DNA of 64,000 nucleotides from DASXHY01 sp036272195 (GCA_036272195.1 DATAZE010000043.1:1-64000); one strand, 5' to 3'; counted from the stretch's first letter, positions 11,301 to 19,430 are shown. Made by a program: numbers and translations. Notes: generated from the letters alone by a model not told the origin.

Positions 11301-12530
11301 AGTATTTTTGTGAAGACGTTCGAGCTGTCGACGAACGACACGAATCCCACGCTCACGCGGCGGTTGGAGACGCGGTTGATTGTGCGAGACACGAATGGCG
11401 CGGTTTATGGCGTGACTTATAAATGGCGCGCGGACAACAGCGACGCGGATTTGTTGTCCAGCAATCTCACGGAGAATATTGCCATCACCACCGCCGACGG
11501 CACGCGGACGCAGGCGTGGTATTATCCGAGCCCGTCGGATTGTTTGATTTGCCATACGCCGGCGGCGAGTTACGTGCTGGGAGTGAAGACGCGACAGTTG
11601 AACGGGAATTTCACTTATCCAGCGACGGGGCAGACGGACAATCAGCTTCGGACGTTGAACCGCCTGGGCTTGTTGAACCCGGCGATTAATGAGTCCGGCA
11701 TCACCGGTTACGCGCACCTCTCCGCGTTGACGAATTTGAGCGCCTTGTTGGAGGATCGCTTCCGTTCATACATCGATGCGAATTGCGCGCAATGTCATCG
11801 CCCGGGCGGCACCGGGCCGACCATCGATGCCCGTTATGACACTCCGCTGGGCAGTCAAAACATTACGAACGCGCCGGTCTCGCGCGGCAATTTGGGCTTT
11901 GATAATGCACGCGTGGTGGTGGCGAGAGATATCTATCGCTCGATTCTTTGGGACCGGATGAACACGTTAAATCCCGCGGTGAAGATGCCGTCGCTGGCGC
12001 GCAACCTGATCGATACGAACGCGGTGCAGGTGGTGGGTGACTGGATCAACAGTTTGTCGGGCACGCCGGCGTTGCTGCCGCCGGTCATCACACCGAATAG
12101 CGGCACGTTCTTCTCGTCGGTGGACATTTCGCTGGTGCATCCGGATCCGAACGCCGCGATTTATTTCACGCTGGATGGGAGTCTGCCGACGACGAGTTCG
12201 TTCCTGTACAGCGGACCGGTGATGCTCACGAGTAACAGCACCGTGACTGCGAGCGCGTTTGAGGCCAATTACAACAACAGCGTGGCGGTGAACGCGATTT
12301 ACTTCGTGCGGCCGCCGGTGCAATTCATGGCGCCGTATTTCTCCAACCAGCAATTCGTGTTGCCGATTTCGGGAATCAGCGGGAAGAGCTATGTGCTGCA
12401 GGCGACGACGAATTTTGTGGATTGGGTGCCGCTCGGCACCAACGTCGCGGGGTCGGACGTGTTCATGTTGATGGATACGAATTCGGCGCAGATACCGTTC
12501 CGATTCTATCGCGCGGTGGAGCAGCCGTAG
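8400..12530 (+). CDS. Secreted beta-propeller/chitobiase-C/PA14/diheme cytochrome-like fusion protein
   Basis: Exported protein of about 1376 residues. A GTG at 8391 is an alternative start; ATG 8400 gives a classic signal peptide beginning MKRFFF. Approximate domains: a PQQ-type beta-propeller (15-530), chitobiase-C-like (545-615), PA14 carbohydrate-binding-type domain (628-770), Ig-like (772-870), a cytochrome-like region (880-1220), a second chitobiase-C-like domain (1228-1300) and a C-terminal module. Two heme c motifs are present, CLICH at 11541-11555 and CAQCH at 11784-11798. The combination suggests a surface protein coupling glycan binding to redox chemistry, but no substrate can be named. 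It ends FYRAVEQP, matching two other secreted proteins here. Confidence 0.85.
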   Translation: MKRFFFSVLVAFSFVSARADVAILTHHYDLAHTGANLRETALTTNNVNTNTFGLLYTRPVDDQIYAEPLVMTNVNIPGKGVHNIVIVATVNDSVYAFDADDASVTAPYWTNSFINPPNIVPPTHSDLSAIGACGGNYVDFSGNMGIVGTPTIDPATGTIYLVARTKESGTFVQRLHALDVTTGQDRHTPVVITATYSGTGAGSVGGVITFDPERQNQRCGLSLINGVVYIAWSSHCDLGPYHGWIIGYDASTLARVVVYNDTPNGSDGGLWMSDDSLAADTNGNIYLSTGNGSVDTAGGPNRGESFLKLVRNGGSLTVASWFTPYNFQNLENGDIDLGSGGFLLIPGTSLAFSGGKQGVCYLVNRDNMGGLTPVSVGSDTNVIQHFSVTTDQVHGGMVWWDGPTNSYGYIWPASTFLQQYKFDRSTNKFVLPTFAQSPTAAPGGQPGGLLAVSANSTNAGSGILWAVHQMNGDANHNILPGILHAYDAQNVSRELWNSQMISSRDGMGNFAKFVPPTVANGKVYLATFSGQLDVYGLAAGWVAAPQVSPNGGTFAGSVTVTLSDATPGATMYYTTDGSTPTTNSTLYTGQFLLTNTTVVKVKAVKAGFVDSQVTGTTFLDSSTVGSGTGLLGAYYSNQAMTFNNPATLTRTDATVNFNWGNGAPDPSISVDTFTVRWTGVVQPLVSDTYTFYTTTDDGVRLWVNNQLIIDAWVDESPTEHSGTIALVGQQRYNIKMEYYENGGGAQASLSWGSSAITKAIIPQSQLYTVTNPPPVVSLTAPANGSTYTASASVTVTASAASQYNVLGKIDFYTNNVFFGSVSNSAGTQSNSLTLTRTGVGAGTYQLRAVASDLTGLATTSAPVNINITAGSGSAYGLTNRAPFAPFLNMPASYAGALPAQLSLTGVFTNTPAMAATAGLVPYSVNVPLWSDSALKTRYFGVPNGGAPYTPDEQISFAPTGEWNFPAGSIFVKTFELSTNDTNPTLTRRLETRLIVRDTNGAVYGVTYKWRADNSDADLLSSNLTENIAITTADGTRTQAWYYPSPSDCLICHTPAASYVLGVKTRQLNGNFTYPATGQTDNQLRTLNRLGLLNPAINESGITGYAHLSALTNLSALLEDRFRSYIDANCAQCHRPGGTGPTIDARYDTPLGSQNITNAPVSRGNLGFDNARVVVARDIYRSILWDRMNTLNPAVKMPSLARNLIDTNAVQVVGDWINSLSGTPALLPPVITPNSGTFFSSVDISLVHPDPNAAIYFTLDGSLPTTSSFLYSGPVMLTSNSTVTASAFEANYNNSVAVNAIYFVRPPVQFMAPYFSNQQFVLPISGISGKSYVLQATTNFVDWVPLGTNVAGSDVFMLMDTNSAQIPFRFYRAVEQP

Positions 12531-12595
12531 GGCGCGGGGTTTTAATCACGGATGAGAGTGGCTGAACTCTGGTTGGCAGATGGCATCGTGCACCG

Positions 12596-12856
12596 ATGAA
12601 CTTGCTATTATTCTATTCAGTTATGGTTCTCGGCCCGGGACTGGCGGGAGGTGTGTCGGCATTTCTCACGTTTACGAGATTCCGGTATAGTTGGATCGTT
12701 TTGGTTTGTGCGTTGCCCGCGGTTGCAGTTGGTGCATTCTACGTAGTGGGTTCTCTAGTAAAAGATCATGAGTTGTTACCCTTTCATATTCCTTTGGTGC
12801 TTCTCTTTATTCTGGGAGTGTTCAGTATTGTGAGGTGGAGCTGTAAAAGACCATGA
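12596..12856 (+). CDS. Small integral membrane protein, unknown function
   Basis: An 86-residue hydrophobic protein starting MNLLLFYSVM. Three membrane segments are visible, at about residues 3-24, 31-53 and 60-79, followed by a basic tail ending CKRP. I do not recognise a family. It lies 65 bases after the large fusion protein and before another unknown gene. No strong ribosome binding site is obvious, so the gene is plausible rather than certain. Confidence 0.5.
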   Translation: MNLLLFYSVMVLGPGLAGGVSAFLTFTRFRYSWIVLVCALPAVAVGAFYVVGSLVKDHELLPFHIPLVLLFILGVFSIVRWSCKRP

Positions 12857-12929
12857 GGGTCATCGCTGTGGTTGTTTTGGATTGCAGTTTCTGCGCGGCT
12901 GAGTTTCGATCGTTGGATACCTAACATTT

Positions 12930-13502
12930 ATGGGAGCATCAACATCCTGGTTGGCGGTCAAAGGTAAACCACAGGCACGCGTGCTTGAGGAGTTGGCGCT
13001 GCGAGTTGGCGATTCGCCGAGCGATGCCCAGGAGTCGGGTTTGCAAGGATGCGATTTTCCCGGTGGCTGGTATGTGATTGCCGCGAGGGATTATGGTCAT
13101 CCTTTGACGGAGGATGCGACGCTACAGCGGCTGTCCCTCGGCTGTGAAGCGGTGGCTGGCGGAGTGGAGACGCATGTGATGTGCAGCACGGCTTGCGGTT
13201 GGAAGGACGGCAAGGAGGTTTGGTGGATGGACCATGATTCGGAAGTGAGCGTGGAGAATCTCAGCACGAGAGGACAGGTTCCCGCTGTGTTCAGCGGTAT
13301 TCACAAGAATTTGCTGGCGGAACAGGAAGCTGAAGGCGGTCCGGATTGTGGAGTGGATTTCATATTCAGCGCTCCGGAGGAATTAACCAAGGCGCTCACG
13401 GGTTATCACTATGAGGAGTCGGAGCCGGACGAAACGTGGCACCCACTTGTTGCTGCGCCGCCTCCGAAGAAATCATGGTTGGGTGGATTATTTAAGAAAT
13501 GA
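12930..13502 (+). CDS. Conserved-looking soluble protein, unknown function
   Basis: A 190-residue protein without signal peptide or membrane segment. It is acidic, with Trp and Gly in several motif-like spots (DFPGGWYVIAARD, WWMDHDSE), and ends in a proline-lysine linker followed by WLGGLFKK, which looks like a tail for interaction or membrane contact. No domain was recognised. It precedes a REP-like repeat and is convergent with the RNB exonuclease gene. Confidence 0.65.
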   Translation: MGASTSWLAVKGKPQARVLEELALRVGDSPSDAQESGLQGCDFPGGWYVIAARDYGHPLTEDATLQRLSLGCEAVAGGVETHVMCSTACGWKDGKEVWWMDHDSEVSVENLSTRGQVPAVFSGIHKNLLAEQEAEGGPDCGVDFIFSAPEELTKALTGYHYEESEPDETWHPLVAAPPPKKSWLGGLFKK

Positions 13503-13530
13503 TGAGGCCGTACTGCGTGGTGGAGCGGTC

Positions 13531-13592
13531 GTAGAGCCGAAACGGGCGACTGGAAAGTCGCCCGAACCCGCAGGCTGGAAAGCCTGCGCTAC
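13531..13592. repeat. REP-like inverted pair (GTAG...CTAC)
   Basis: Starts with GTAG and ends with CTAC. It contains two hairpins of one design: GGGCGAC-TGGAAA-GTCGCCC at 13544-13563 and CGCAGGC-TGGAAA-GCCTGCG at 13569-13588. Related hairpins with TGGAAA loops occur at 57364-57410 and a decayed one at 62049-62066. It lies between two convergent genes and could also act as a bidirectional transcript end, though it has no T-run. Confidence 0.8.
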
Positions 13593-13600
13593 CGGAATTC

Positions 13601-15055
13601 TTACTGTCGCTCGAAATCAATAAAGCCCTGGGCGATGTTCACTGAAATCAGTTTTACCCGCACGGAGTCGCCGACGTTAAGCCCTGGCGCGCCGCGAATG
13701 ACGCGGCCTTCGGCCGGTTTTTTCAGCAGGCGTACGTAGGTGCCTTTGGGTGAAGCGCCGGTGACGATGCCGTCGAATACTTCGCCGATATGCTGGTTAA
13801 GGAGGCAGGCGGCGGCGACTTTGCGCATTAGGCGCTCGACTTTTTTGGCGGCATTTTCACGTTCGGTGCAGTGCGCGGCGATGGAGGTCAATTCGGCTTC
13901 GGAATACGGCGCGGGAGCGTTCGTGCAGGTGGCTTTGAGCAATCGTTGGGTAACAAGGTCGGCGTAACGGCGGTTCGGGGCGGTGGAATGTGTGTAATCC
14001 TGCACTGCCAACCCAAAATGACCTTCGTGTTCGGCACCGGGTGTCTCGACGATGTATTCGCCGGGGCCGAGCAGTTTCACGATGGAGAGTGAAAGATCGG
14101 GAAAATGCACCGGGTCGGCTGCCTGGCGTTGCGCGAGAAAATCCGATAACGCGCGCGGGTCAGGCAGGGCGGGAAGTTTCACACCGAACTTCGCCGCGAT
14201 GAGTTGGATGCCGTCCCATCGCTTGGGAGTGCGCACGACGCGCCGCAGGGAAAGCGCGCCTTTCTCGCGGAGGAATTGCGCCATGGCCACATTCGCGGCC
14301 ACCATGAAACTTTCGATGATGTCATTGGCCACGGTGTGCCGGTTGTATTCAACGTCCCTGACTTCGCCGTTTTGCAGGACCGTTGTGGCTTCAAGGGAGC
14401 CGAAGGTGAGCGCGCCGTTTTTCTTGCGCAGGTTGCGCAAGTGGACGGAAGTCTCCAACTGCAAACGAAGTTGCGCTTCCATTCCAGGCACGGCGGCAAT
14501 CGCCGGCGGAATGGGCCCGTGCCCTTCGAGCCAGGCGCCGGTGGCGTTGTAGGCGAGTTTGGCGCGGTTGTGCAGCCAGGCGGGATAGATTTCGTGGATC
14601 TTCACTTCGCCGGAGTCGAGAACCAGTAATTCGATGACGACGGAAAAACGATCTTGCGCGTCTCGCAACGAGGTCAGGTCGGTGGAGAGCGCGTCCGGCA
14701 GCATCGGGAAAGTGCTGACGCCAGTGTAGACGGAGGTGGTTTCGGCCGCGGCATGCAAGTCCAGGGCAGAGCCTTTGGGAACGGAGGCGTCCACGTCGGC
14801 GATTCCCACGAGCAGACGAGTCGAGCCATCGGGAAGCTTTTCGGCGTATTCGACCTGGTCGAGATCGCGCGAGGAATCGTTGTCGATGGAAGACCAGAGG
14901 AGCGAACGCAAGTCGCGCGCCGCTGCGTTTTTGGGCGGAGCTTGTCCGAGAGTCTGTATCTCGCGGGAAATAATGCTGGGGAAATCCGGGTGAAATCCCG
15001 TGTCGAGCATCGCCTGGTGGGCGCGGGCTTTCAGGTCGAAAGGGGCGGTTGTCAT
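13601..15055 (-). CDS. RNB-domain ribonuclease (RNase II/R family, short form)
   Basis: A 484-residue putative 3'-to-5' exoribonuclease. The RNB catalytic motif SIDNDSSRDLDQ near residue 50 carries the Asp cluster that binds Mg2+ in RNase II and RNase R. The C-terminus (about 425-484) looks like an S1-type RNA-binding barrel, with the motifs FDGIVTGASPKGTYVRLL and GDSVRVKL. Unlike E. coli RNase R (about 800 residues), it lacks N-terminal cold-shock domains and starts almost directly at the catalytic domain. It probably degrades structured or mRNA fragments in the cytoplasm. Confidence 0.85.
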   Translation of the reverse strand: MTTAPFDLKARAHQAMLDTGFHPDFPSIISREIQTLGQAPPKNAAARDLRSLLWSSIDNDSSRDLDQVEYAEKLPDGSTRLLVGIADVDASVPKGSALDLHAAAETTSVYTGVSTFPMLPDALSTDLTSLRDAQDRFSVVIELLVLDSGEVKIHEIYPAWLHNRAKLAYNATGAWLEGHGPIPPAIAAVPGMEAQLRLQLETSVHLRNLRKKNGALTFGSLEATTVLQNGEVRDVEYNRHTVANDIIESFMVAANVAMAQFLREKGALSLRRVVRTPKRWDGIQLIAAKFGVKLPALPDPRALSDFLAQRQAADPVHFPDLSLSIVKLLGPGEYIVETPGAEHEGHFGLAVQDYTHSTAPNRRYADLVTQRLLKATCTNAPAPYSEAELTSIAAHCTERENAAKKVERLMRKVAAACLLNQHIGEVFDGIVTGASPKGTYVRLLKKPAEGRVIRGAPGLNVGDSVRVKLISVNIAQGFIDFERQ

Positions 15056-15378
15056 GAATCATTTTGGAGTGAACAGTGGAGGGGCTGCAATCGGAATCGG
15101 AAAGGCAGGGGATATTCGGCAAGGGAATGGGTCGAATGGAATTTATTCCCGTGCCGTTCATTCCGCTGTCTTCGCAAACTGCGCGGTTGTTTCGCAGACC
15201 GGCTGCAGTTGTGTGAAAGATCCAGCCGGTTCCGGTAGTCATGGGCATTTCACGTTGCTGCGGCTGGTTCCGCTACGCGGAACACAGCCGCGCTCCGGGA
15301 CAGTGGCGGGATGCGTGTGCTTCCTTTAACAATCCCGTTCTTGCCTTTGGGGCGCGTGTCAGGAAAAATCACCTCTTT
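15056..15378. repeat. Intergenic region with a REP-like hairpin at 15257-15293
   Basis: This 323-base gap between a minus-strand and a plus-strand gene should hold two promoters, but I could not identify convincing -35/-10 pairs. The clear structure is a palindrome at 15257-15293: a 17-base arm (GCTGCGGCTGGTTCCGC) and its near-complement around a TAC centre. It belongs to the same general class of short palindromes seen across the window. Confidence 0.6.
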
Positions 15379-16467
15379 ATGGCACATGTAAAATTGCACA
15401 TTCCGGGCCCGGTCGAAGTCAGTGAGAAAACGTTTCGCGCGTTTTGTTCGCCGATGATTGGCCACCGCGGGCAGGGGTTCAAAGATCTTTACGCGAAAAT
15501 GCAGCCGCAGCTTCAGACGCTGCTGTCGACGAAACAATTGGTTTATATTTCCACTTCCTCGGCCTGGGGCGCGATGGAAGGCGCAATTCGGAATCTGGTT
15601 TCCAAAAAGGTCCTGAATTGCATGTGCGGCGCGTTTTCGGACAAGTGGCTCGATGTGTCGAAGCGTTGCGGCAAGGAAGCGGAGGCATTGCAGGTGTCGT
15701 GGGGTTCGGCCATCCGCGCAGCGGACGTGGACAAAAAATTGGCCACGGGCCAGTTCGATGTGCTGACGCTCATCCATAATGAAACCTCGACCGGGGTGAT
15801 GAGCCCGCTGGGCGAAATCGCGGCGCTCAAAAAGAAATATCCGGACGTCATGTTCATCGTGGACGCGGTGAGTTCCATGACGGCGGTGCCGCTGAACTTC
15901 GATGAGCTGGGCATCGATGTGTTGCTGGCGGGGACGCAAAAGGCATTCGCGATGCCGCCGGGCGCGGCGGTGTTTGTCTGCTCGCCGGCGGCATTGGCCA
16001 AGGCGGCGACGATGAAAGACCGCGGTTATTATTTTGATTTCGTCGAGTTCCAGAAGAACGCCGAGCAGAGCATGACGCCGAGCACGCCCAGCATCGGGCA
16101 TGTTTACGCGCTGGCCTCGAAGCTGGAGGACTTTTTCGCGGAAGGGCTGGAGGCGCGTTATGCGCGGCATACGAAGCTCTCGCAGATGACACGCGATTGG
16201 GCGGCGAAGCATGGGTTCACGCTGTTCCCGGAAGCGGGTTTTGAATCCGTTACGCTGACCTGCGTGAACAACGGGGCGAAGCCGGGCGGACGGACCGTGG
16301 ACGCGGCAAAACTGCAAAAGCTGGTCAAAGACCAGGGGTTCCTGATTGACGGCGGCTACGGAAAGATCAAGGGCACAACGTTCCGGATTTCGAACATGGG
16401 CGATGAAACGGAAGCGACGATGAGCACGCTTTACGCGGCGTTGGATGGCGCGATGAAGCAGCTCTGA
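15379..16467 (+). CDS. Class V aminotransferase (alanine/serine-glyoxylate aminotransferase type)
   Basis: Predicted PLP-dependent aminotransferase of 362 residues. The reading frame is open from 15241, but the ATG at 15379 (MAHVKLHIPGP) matches the usual N-terminus, where substrates are bound near the IPGP loop. The motif DAVSSMTAVPL carries the Asp that contacts the PLP ring, and AGTQKAFAMPPG carries the Schiff-base Lys. Members transfer amino groups between serine or alanine and glyoxylate, pyruvate or hydroxypyruvate, and some act as phosphoserine aminotransferases; the exact substrate is not settled. No pathway partner is adjacent. Confidence 0.85.
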   Translation: MAHVKLHIPGPVEVSEKTFRAFCSPMIGHRGQGFKDLYAKMQPQLQTLLSTKQLVYISTSSAWGAMEGAIRNLVSKKVLNCMCGAFSDKWLDVSKRCGKEAEALQVSWGSAIRAADVDKKLATGQFDVLTLIHNETSTGVMSPLGEIAALKKKYPDVMFIVDAVSSMTAVPLNFDELGIDVLLAGTQKAFAMPPGAAVFVCSPAALAKAATMKDRGYYFDFVEFQKNAEQSMTPSTPSIGHVYALASKLEDFFAEGLEARYARHTKLSQMTRDWAAKHGFTLFPEAGFESVTLTCVNNGAKPGGRTVDAAKLQKLVKDQGFLIDGGYGKIKGTTFRISNMGDETEATMSTLYAALDGAMKQL

Positions 16468-16484
16468 GTTCGCGGAACTGTTCC

Positions 16485-16540
16485 GAGGACATTTAACGCA
16501 AAGGCGCAAAGGCGCAGAGATGCAGAGACGCAAAGTCCTC
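16485..16540. repeat. Short-unit tandem repeat bracketed by GAGGAC/GTCCTC
   Basis: An inverted GAGGAC...GTCCTC pair encloses tandem units of the type GCGCAAAG/GCGCAGAG. The same kind of sequence forms the arms of the elements at 21461-21626 and 56262-56461; here only one arm is present. The remaining gap to 16789 holds no other recognised feature. Confidence 0.65.
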
Positions 16541-16789
16541 AGATAGTTTTGGCGGGTATTTTGGGATCGCTTTTTGGTGAGCGAATTTTTGCCCGGCGGA
16601 TGATGGGTTATGCTGTCCCGCCTGGCGCGCCTGGGTGTTGAATTCCAGCCGCGGGGACTCGATTGAGTTCACAGAAAAGGGTCCGAAAGCTGGTCAGAAC
16701 GGGTGTGCCGTGGTACGCACAGGGTTCGGGAACGGTTTGAATATTGACCCAAAAATGGGGTTGGGGCACGGTGATGGCGCACATAAATT

Positions 16790-17572
16790 ATGTGGGCCAC
16801 ACCTCTGAACTTCTGCTCGCGCCGGCGAGCGTTCACGCTGGTTGAACTCCTGGTTGTAATTGCCATCATTGCGATTTTGGCCGCGATATTGTTGCCAGCG
16901 CTGTCCAAGGCCAAAGCAAAGGCGACCGAGTCTCAATGCGTTAATAATCTCAAGCAAATCGGTTTGGGGTTCCAGATGTATTGCCCGGACAATAACGACA
17001 TCATGCCCGGTTGGGCGTCTGCCGGCGCCGGATTTTTTCCTGAGGATTGGATTTACTGGCGCAGAGCCGGGCAGTCGATGCCGGACGGATCTCTCGCCAC
17101 GCTTAACAAGAGTCCGATCGTCGTCGCCACCGGGGCCGGCATGGCGAATACAAACAGCTCAATCTTTCTGTGCCCGATGGACAAGGGCGCCGGGACCCGG
17201 GAGTTTTACAACTTCAGCTACGCGCTCGATTCGCTTTCAAACGTTAAAGGCGTGGCCACCGGCCACGATGGCAATGGTTTTTATCCTTTCAAGCTGACTC
17301 GCGTTCGCCGGGCTTCCGAAAAAATAATGCTCGCCGAGGAGGCGGCGGATGCCTCCAAAACCGAAAATCCGCCGCAATCGACGAAGTCCTCAAATTTCCT
17401 GGTTGATGGGCGGTGGGAACCGCATGTGGGCCAGACGGACGGCGACACGATCACGATGCGTCATCAAAAGGGCGGCAATGTTACTTTCGCCGACGGCCAC
17501 TGTCAGCGGTTGAACATGGTTTACGATTATGGTTGGGCCATGAGCGCGCAGTTTGTGGATCCGGTGAACTGA
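16790..17572 (+). CDS. Type II secretion/type IV pilus-like pseudopilin with H-X9-DG motif
   Basis: A 260-residue prepilin-type protein. The leader RRRAFTLVELLVVIAI contains the prepilin peptidase site (cleavage between Ala and Phe, Glu at +5), followed by the hydrophobic N-terminal helix. The globular part includes a conserved NNLKQIGLGFQMY segment and a CPMDK motif. Near the C-terminus MRHQKGGNVTFADG is a perfect H-X9-DG motif, the signature of a pseudopilin subfamily abundant in Planctomycetes and Verrucomicrobia. It would be processed at the inner membrane and assembled into a pseudopilus, or act as a minor component. No secretion genes are nearby, as is common for this family. Confidence 0.88.
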   Translation: MWATPLNFCSRRRAFTLVELLVVIAIIAILAAILLPALSKAKAKATESQCVNNLKQIGLGFQMYCPDNNDIMPGWASAGAGFFPEDWIYWRRAGQSMPDGSLATLNKSPIVVATGAGMANTNSSIFLCPMDKGAGTREFYNFSYALDSLSNVKGVATGHDGNGFYPFKLTRVRRASEKIMLAEEAADASKTENPPQSTKSSNFLVDGRWEPHVGQTDGDTITMRHQKGGNVTFADGHCQRLNMVYDYGWAMSAQFVDPVN

Positions 17573-17616
17573 GTCTGACGGCTGGACATTCAGCCGGCGA
17601 GACGCCAGCGGCACTT

Positions 17617-18726
17617 TTAGGTTTTTTTGGCGTGGGAAAGGAGATGAGCTAGAAAGGCCACGTTATCGCACTGGGCGTATTTCATTTCGCCGCCCATGCG
17701 AGAGAAACTTTTGCAGAAGCGCAGGTAGTAGGCCGGATTGTTCTTGGGTGGTTCGCCGTGGGACCAATCCCAATTGTCGCCGTCCTGGATATCGACGACG
17801 AAAATCGAATGTCCCTGGAGAATTTTTCTTCCGTCTTGCAGCCGCAGATTGTTCACGCAGCTGATGCTTTTTTCAAACACCTGCGGGGCCATGATGGCTG
17901 AGCCGACGGACAAAACCACGCCGCCATCGAGCCGCTCGATCGAGCCGCCGAGCAAACGAAAATCCATTTCCGCCGCGCGGCCAATCACGGCGCCATTGAA
18001 CATGGGATGATTGGCGATAATGTCGTAACCAATGCCGGGGTGGACCGTGAACGGAATATCGTGGCGAAATGCATGGGCGAGAATGCAGGTTTCCTTCCAC
18101 GGATGTTTGACCTTGATCGGACCGCCGGTCAGCCTGGCGGTCAGCATCGTTTGCAGCAAATCCGCGCGCGCGGGCGACAAGGGGTTCGCCGGTTGATCGC
18201 GCAAAAGTTTTTCCAACTCGGCCGGTGTGGGAATGGTGGTGCCTTCCTCGGCAATGAGGCGTCCGAGGCTGCGGCCATAACCTTCGCCGCGCAATGCGCC
18301 GGCGAGCAGCGCGAGGTGAATGTAACGGCTGGTTTCGTCCCAGGTGCCAAAGGTGCCGGTGGCGACGTTTTCGCGCACGCTCTCCTCTGTGCGGCCGAGA
18401 AATGACAGTTCCCAATCGTGAATCGTGCCCGCGCCATTGGTTGCGAGATGCGTGATCCATCCCCGCTCGACGAGCGCGTTCACAATGCGGTGCGCGCCGT
18501 TTTTTACGAGGTGCGCGCCGTACATCAGGATAACACTGGCGTTGCGCGCCCGCGCGGCGGCGATTTTTTTGGCACAGTCGGCGATGAGCGATTCGACTTC
18601 AGGCGGGCAGGGCGACGGAGATTTGGCCGGGTCCACCAGGATTTTCTCGATGGCGCTGAGGCTCCGGCGCTGGGAAAGAGGCAGGACTTTGACGCGCTTC
18701 AAATCGAGAGGTTCGGCAAAACTCAT
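17617..18726 (-). CDS. Conserved protein with deoxyhypusine-synthase-like features, function uncertain
   Basis: A 369-residue soluble protein. The frame opens at a TTG (18744), but ATG 18726 (MSFAEPLDLKR) is the more natural start. Glycine-rich segments such as THLATNGAGTIHD and TVHPGIGYDII suggest a nucleotide-binding Rossmann-like fold resembling deoxyhypusine synthase-type proteins. The match is from memory and low confidence, and I do not assign an activity. The C-terminus is convergent with the pseudopilin gene and a CarD/Tudor-like protein gene diverges upstream. Confidence 0.7.
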   Translation of the reverse strand: MSFAEPLDLKRVKVLPLSQRRSLSAIEKILVDPAKSPSPCPPEVESLIADCAKKIAAARARNASVILMYGAHLVKNGAHRIVNALVERGWITHLATNGAGTIHDWELSFLGRTEESVRENVATGTFGTWDETSRYIHLALLAGALRGEGYGRSLGRLIAEEGTTIPTPAELEKLLRDQPANPLSPARADLLQTMLTARLTGGPIKVKHPWKETCILAHAFRHDIPFTVHPGIGYDIIANHPMFNGAVIGRAAEMDFRLLGGSIERLDGGVVLSVGSAIMAPQVFEKSISCVNNLRLQDGRKILQGHSIFVVDIQDGDNWDWSHGEPPKNNPAYYLRFCKSFSRMGGEMKYAQCDNVAFLAHLLSHAKKT

Positions 18727-18818
18727 GCGCCAATTAAAAATCAAAACCTAAAAAAACGAAGATTAAAATCCGTGTTTATTCGCCGAGGTCGATGGTTTAG
18801 GTTGATGATAACAAGATT

Positions 18819-19349
18819 ATGAATACTCCAATTTTGACTCCGGGAATGAAAATTATCCATGCGCACCATGGGGAGGGCATCGTGGAAAAGGTTTCGGCTG
18901 GTTCCGCTGAAATTCGTTTTGGAAACGATCTGCGAACGATTGATCCCCGCTTGGCCGATATCAAGGTGCCGGAACCGACGGTGAAAATTGGCGAGGCGGA
19001 AGTGCCGTTGAAACAGTTTGTCCAAGGTATCGTTGAATCCACTGTTGACCGGTTGGGCGTGGAAAAGCCGGGCGCGACGGTGTCGGAATTGGGCCTGCGG
19101 TGGCACAATGGCAAGGTCGTCATGCATCCGGCGGATCCCACGTTGCAGACGAAGGAGGTGCCGCTGGAAACGTTTTTTCACAAGGTTGTGATGGTGCGTA
19201 ATCAACTGCGTGTGCTGGAACAGAAAATCAATGCGCATGAGAAGTTGAGCGATGGTGAAAAAGTGGAGATGCAGCAATACATCACGCGCTGCTACGGCTC
19301 GCTGACGACTTTCAATATTTTGTTCAAGGAGAAGGAAGACCAGTTCTGA
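18819..19349 (+). CDS. Unknown protein with N-terminal Tudor/CarD-like domain
   Basis: A 176-residue protein. Residues 7-45 (PGMKIIHAHHGEGIVEKV...) have the pattern of small SH3/Tudor-like domains in CarD and UvrD/Mfd proteins: a 'G..V.H..HGEG.V' turn followed by a strand. The rest is probably helical (about 125-170) and charged. A role in contacting RNA polymerase or nucleic acid is possible but is only an inference from the N-terminus. No family name is recognised for the full protein. Confidence 0.65.
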   Translation: MNTPILTPGMKIIHAHHGEGIVEKVSAGSAEIRFGNDLRTIDPRLADIKVPEPTVKIGEAEVPLKQFVQGIVESTVDRLGVEKPGATVSELGLRWHNGKVVMHPADPTLQTKEVPLETFFHKVVMVRNQLRVLEQKINAHEKLSDGEKVEMQQYITRCYGSLTTFNILFKEKEDQF

Positions 19350-19353
19350 GCTT

Positions 19354-19430
19354 GGGACAGCAGCCTGTCTGTCTCGACATTTCTATTTCTGCATTGAAAT
19401 AGTTAGAGACCGGCGAGACGCCTGTCCTGC
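19354..19430. repeat. Imperfect palindrome with GGCGAGACGCC core
   Basis: A left arm starting GGGACAG and a right arm ending CTGTCCTGC are imperfect inverted complements, with CTATTTC...GAAATAG-like bases nearer the centre. The core GGCGAGACGCC also occurs at about 17597-17607, just after the pseudopilin gene, so this is a dispersed repeat family. Confidence 0.6.

Noticed and set aside
9882..11717. Long minus-strand open frame of 611 codons within the plus-strand fusion gene
   Set aside because: The translation is Arg/His-rich and low in complexity, typical of an antisense shadow in GC-rich DNA; the plus-strand gene has clear domains.
16764..16779. Sigma-54-like site (GGCACGGTGATGGC, GG and GC with correct spacing) before the pseudopilin gene
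   Set aside because: The start site would fall at the start codon itself, and two consensus positions mismatch, so it is probably chance.
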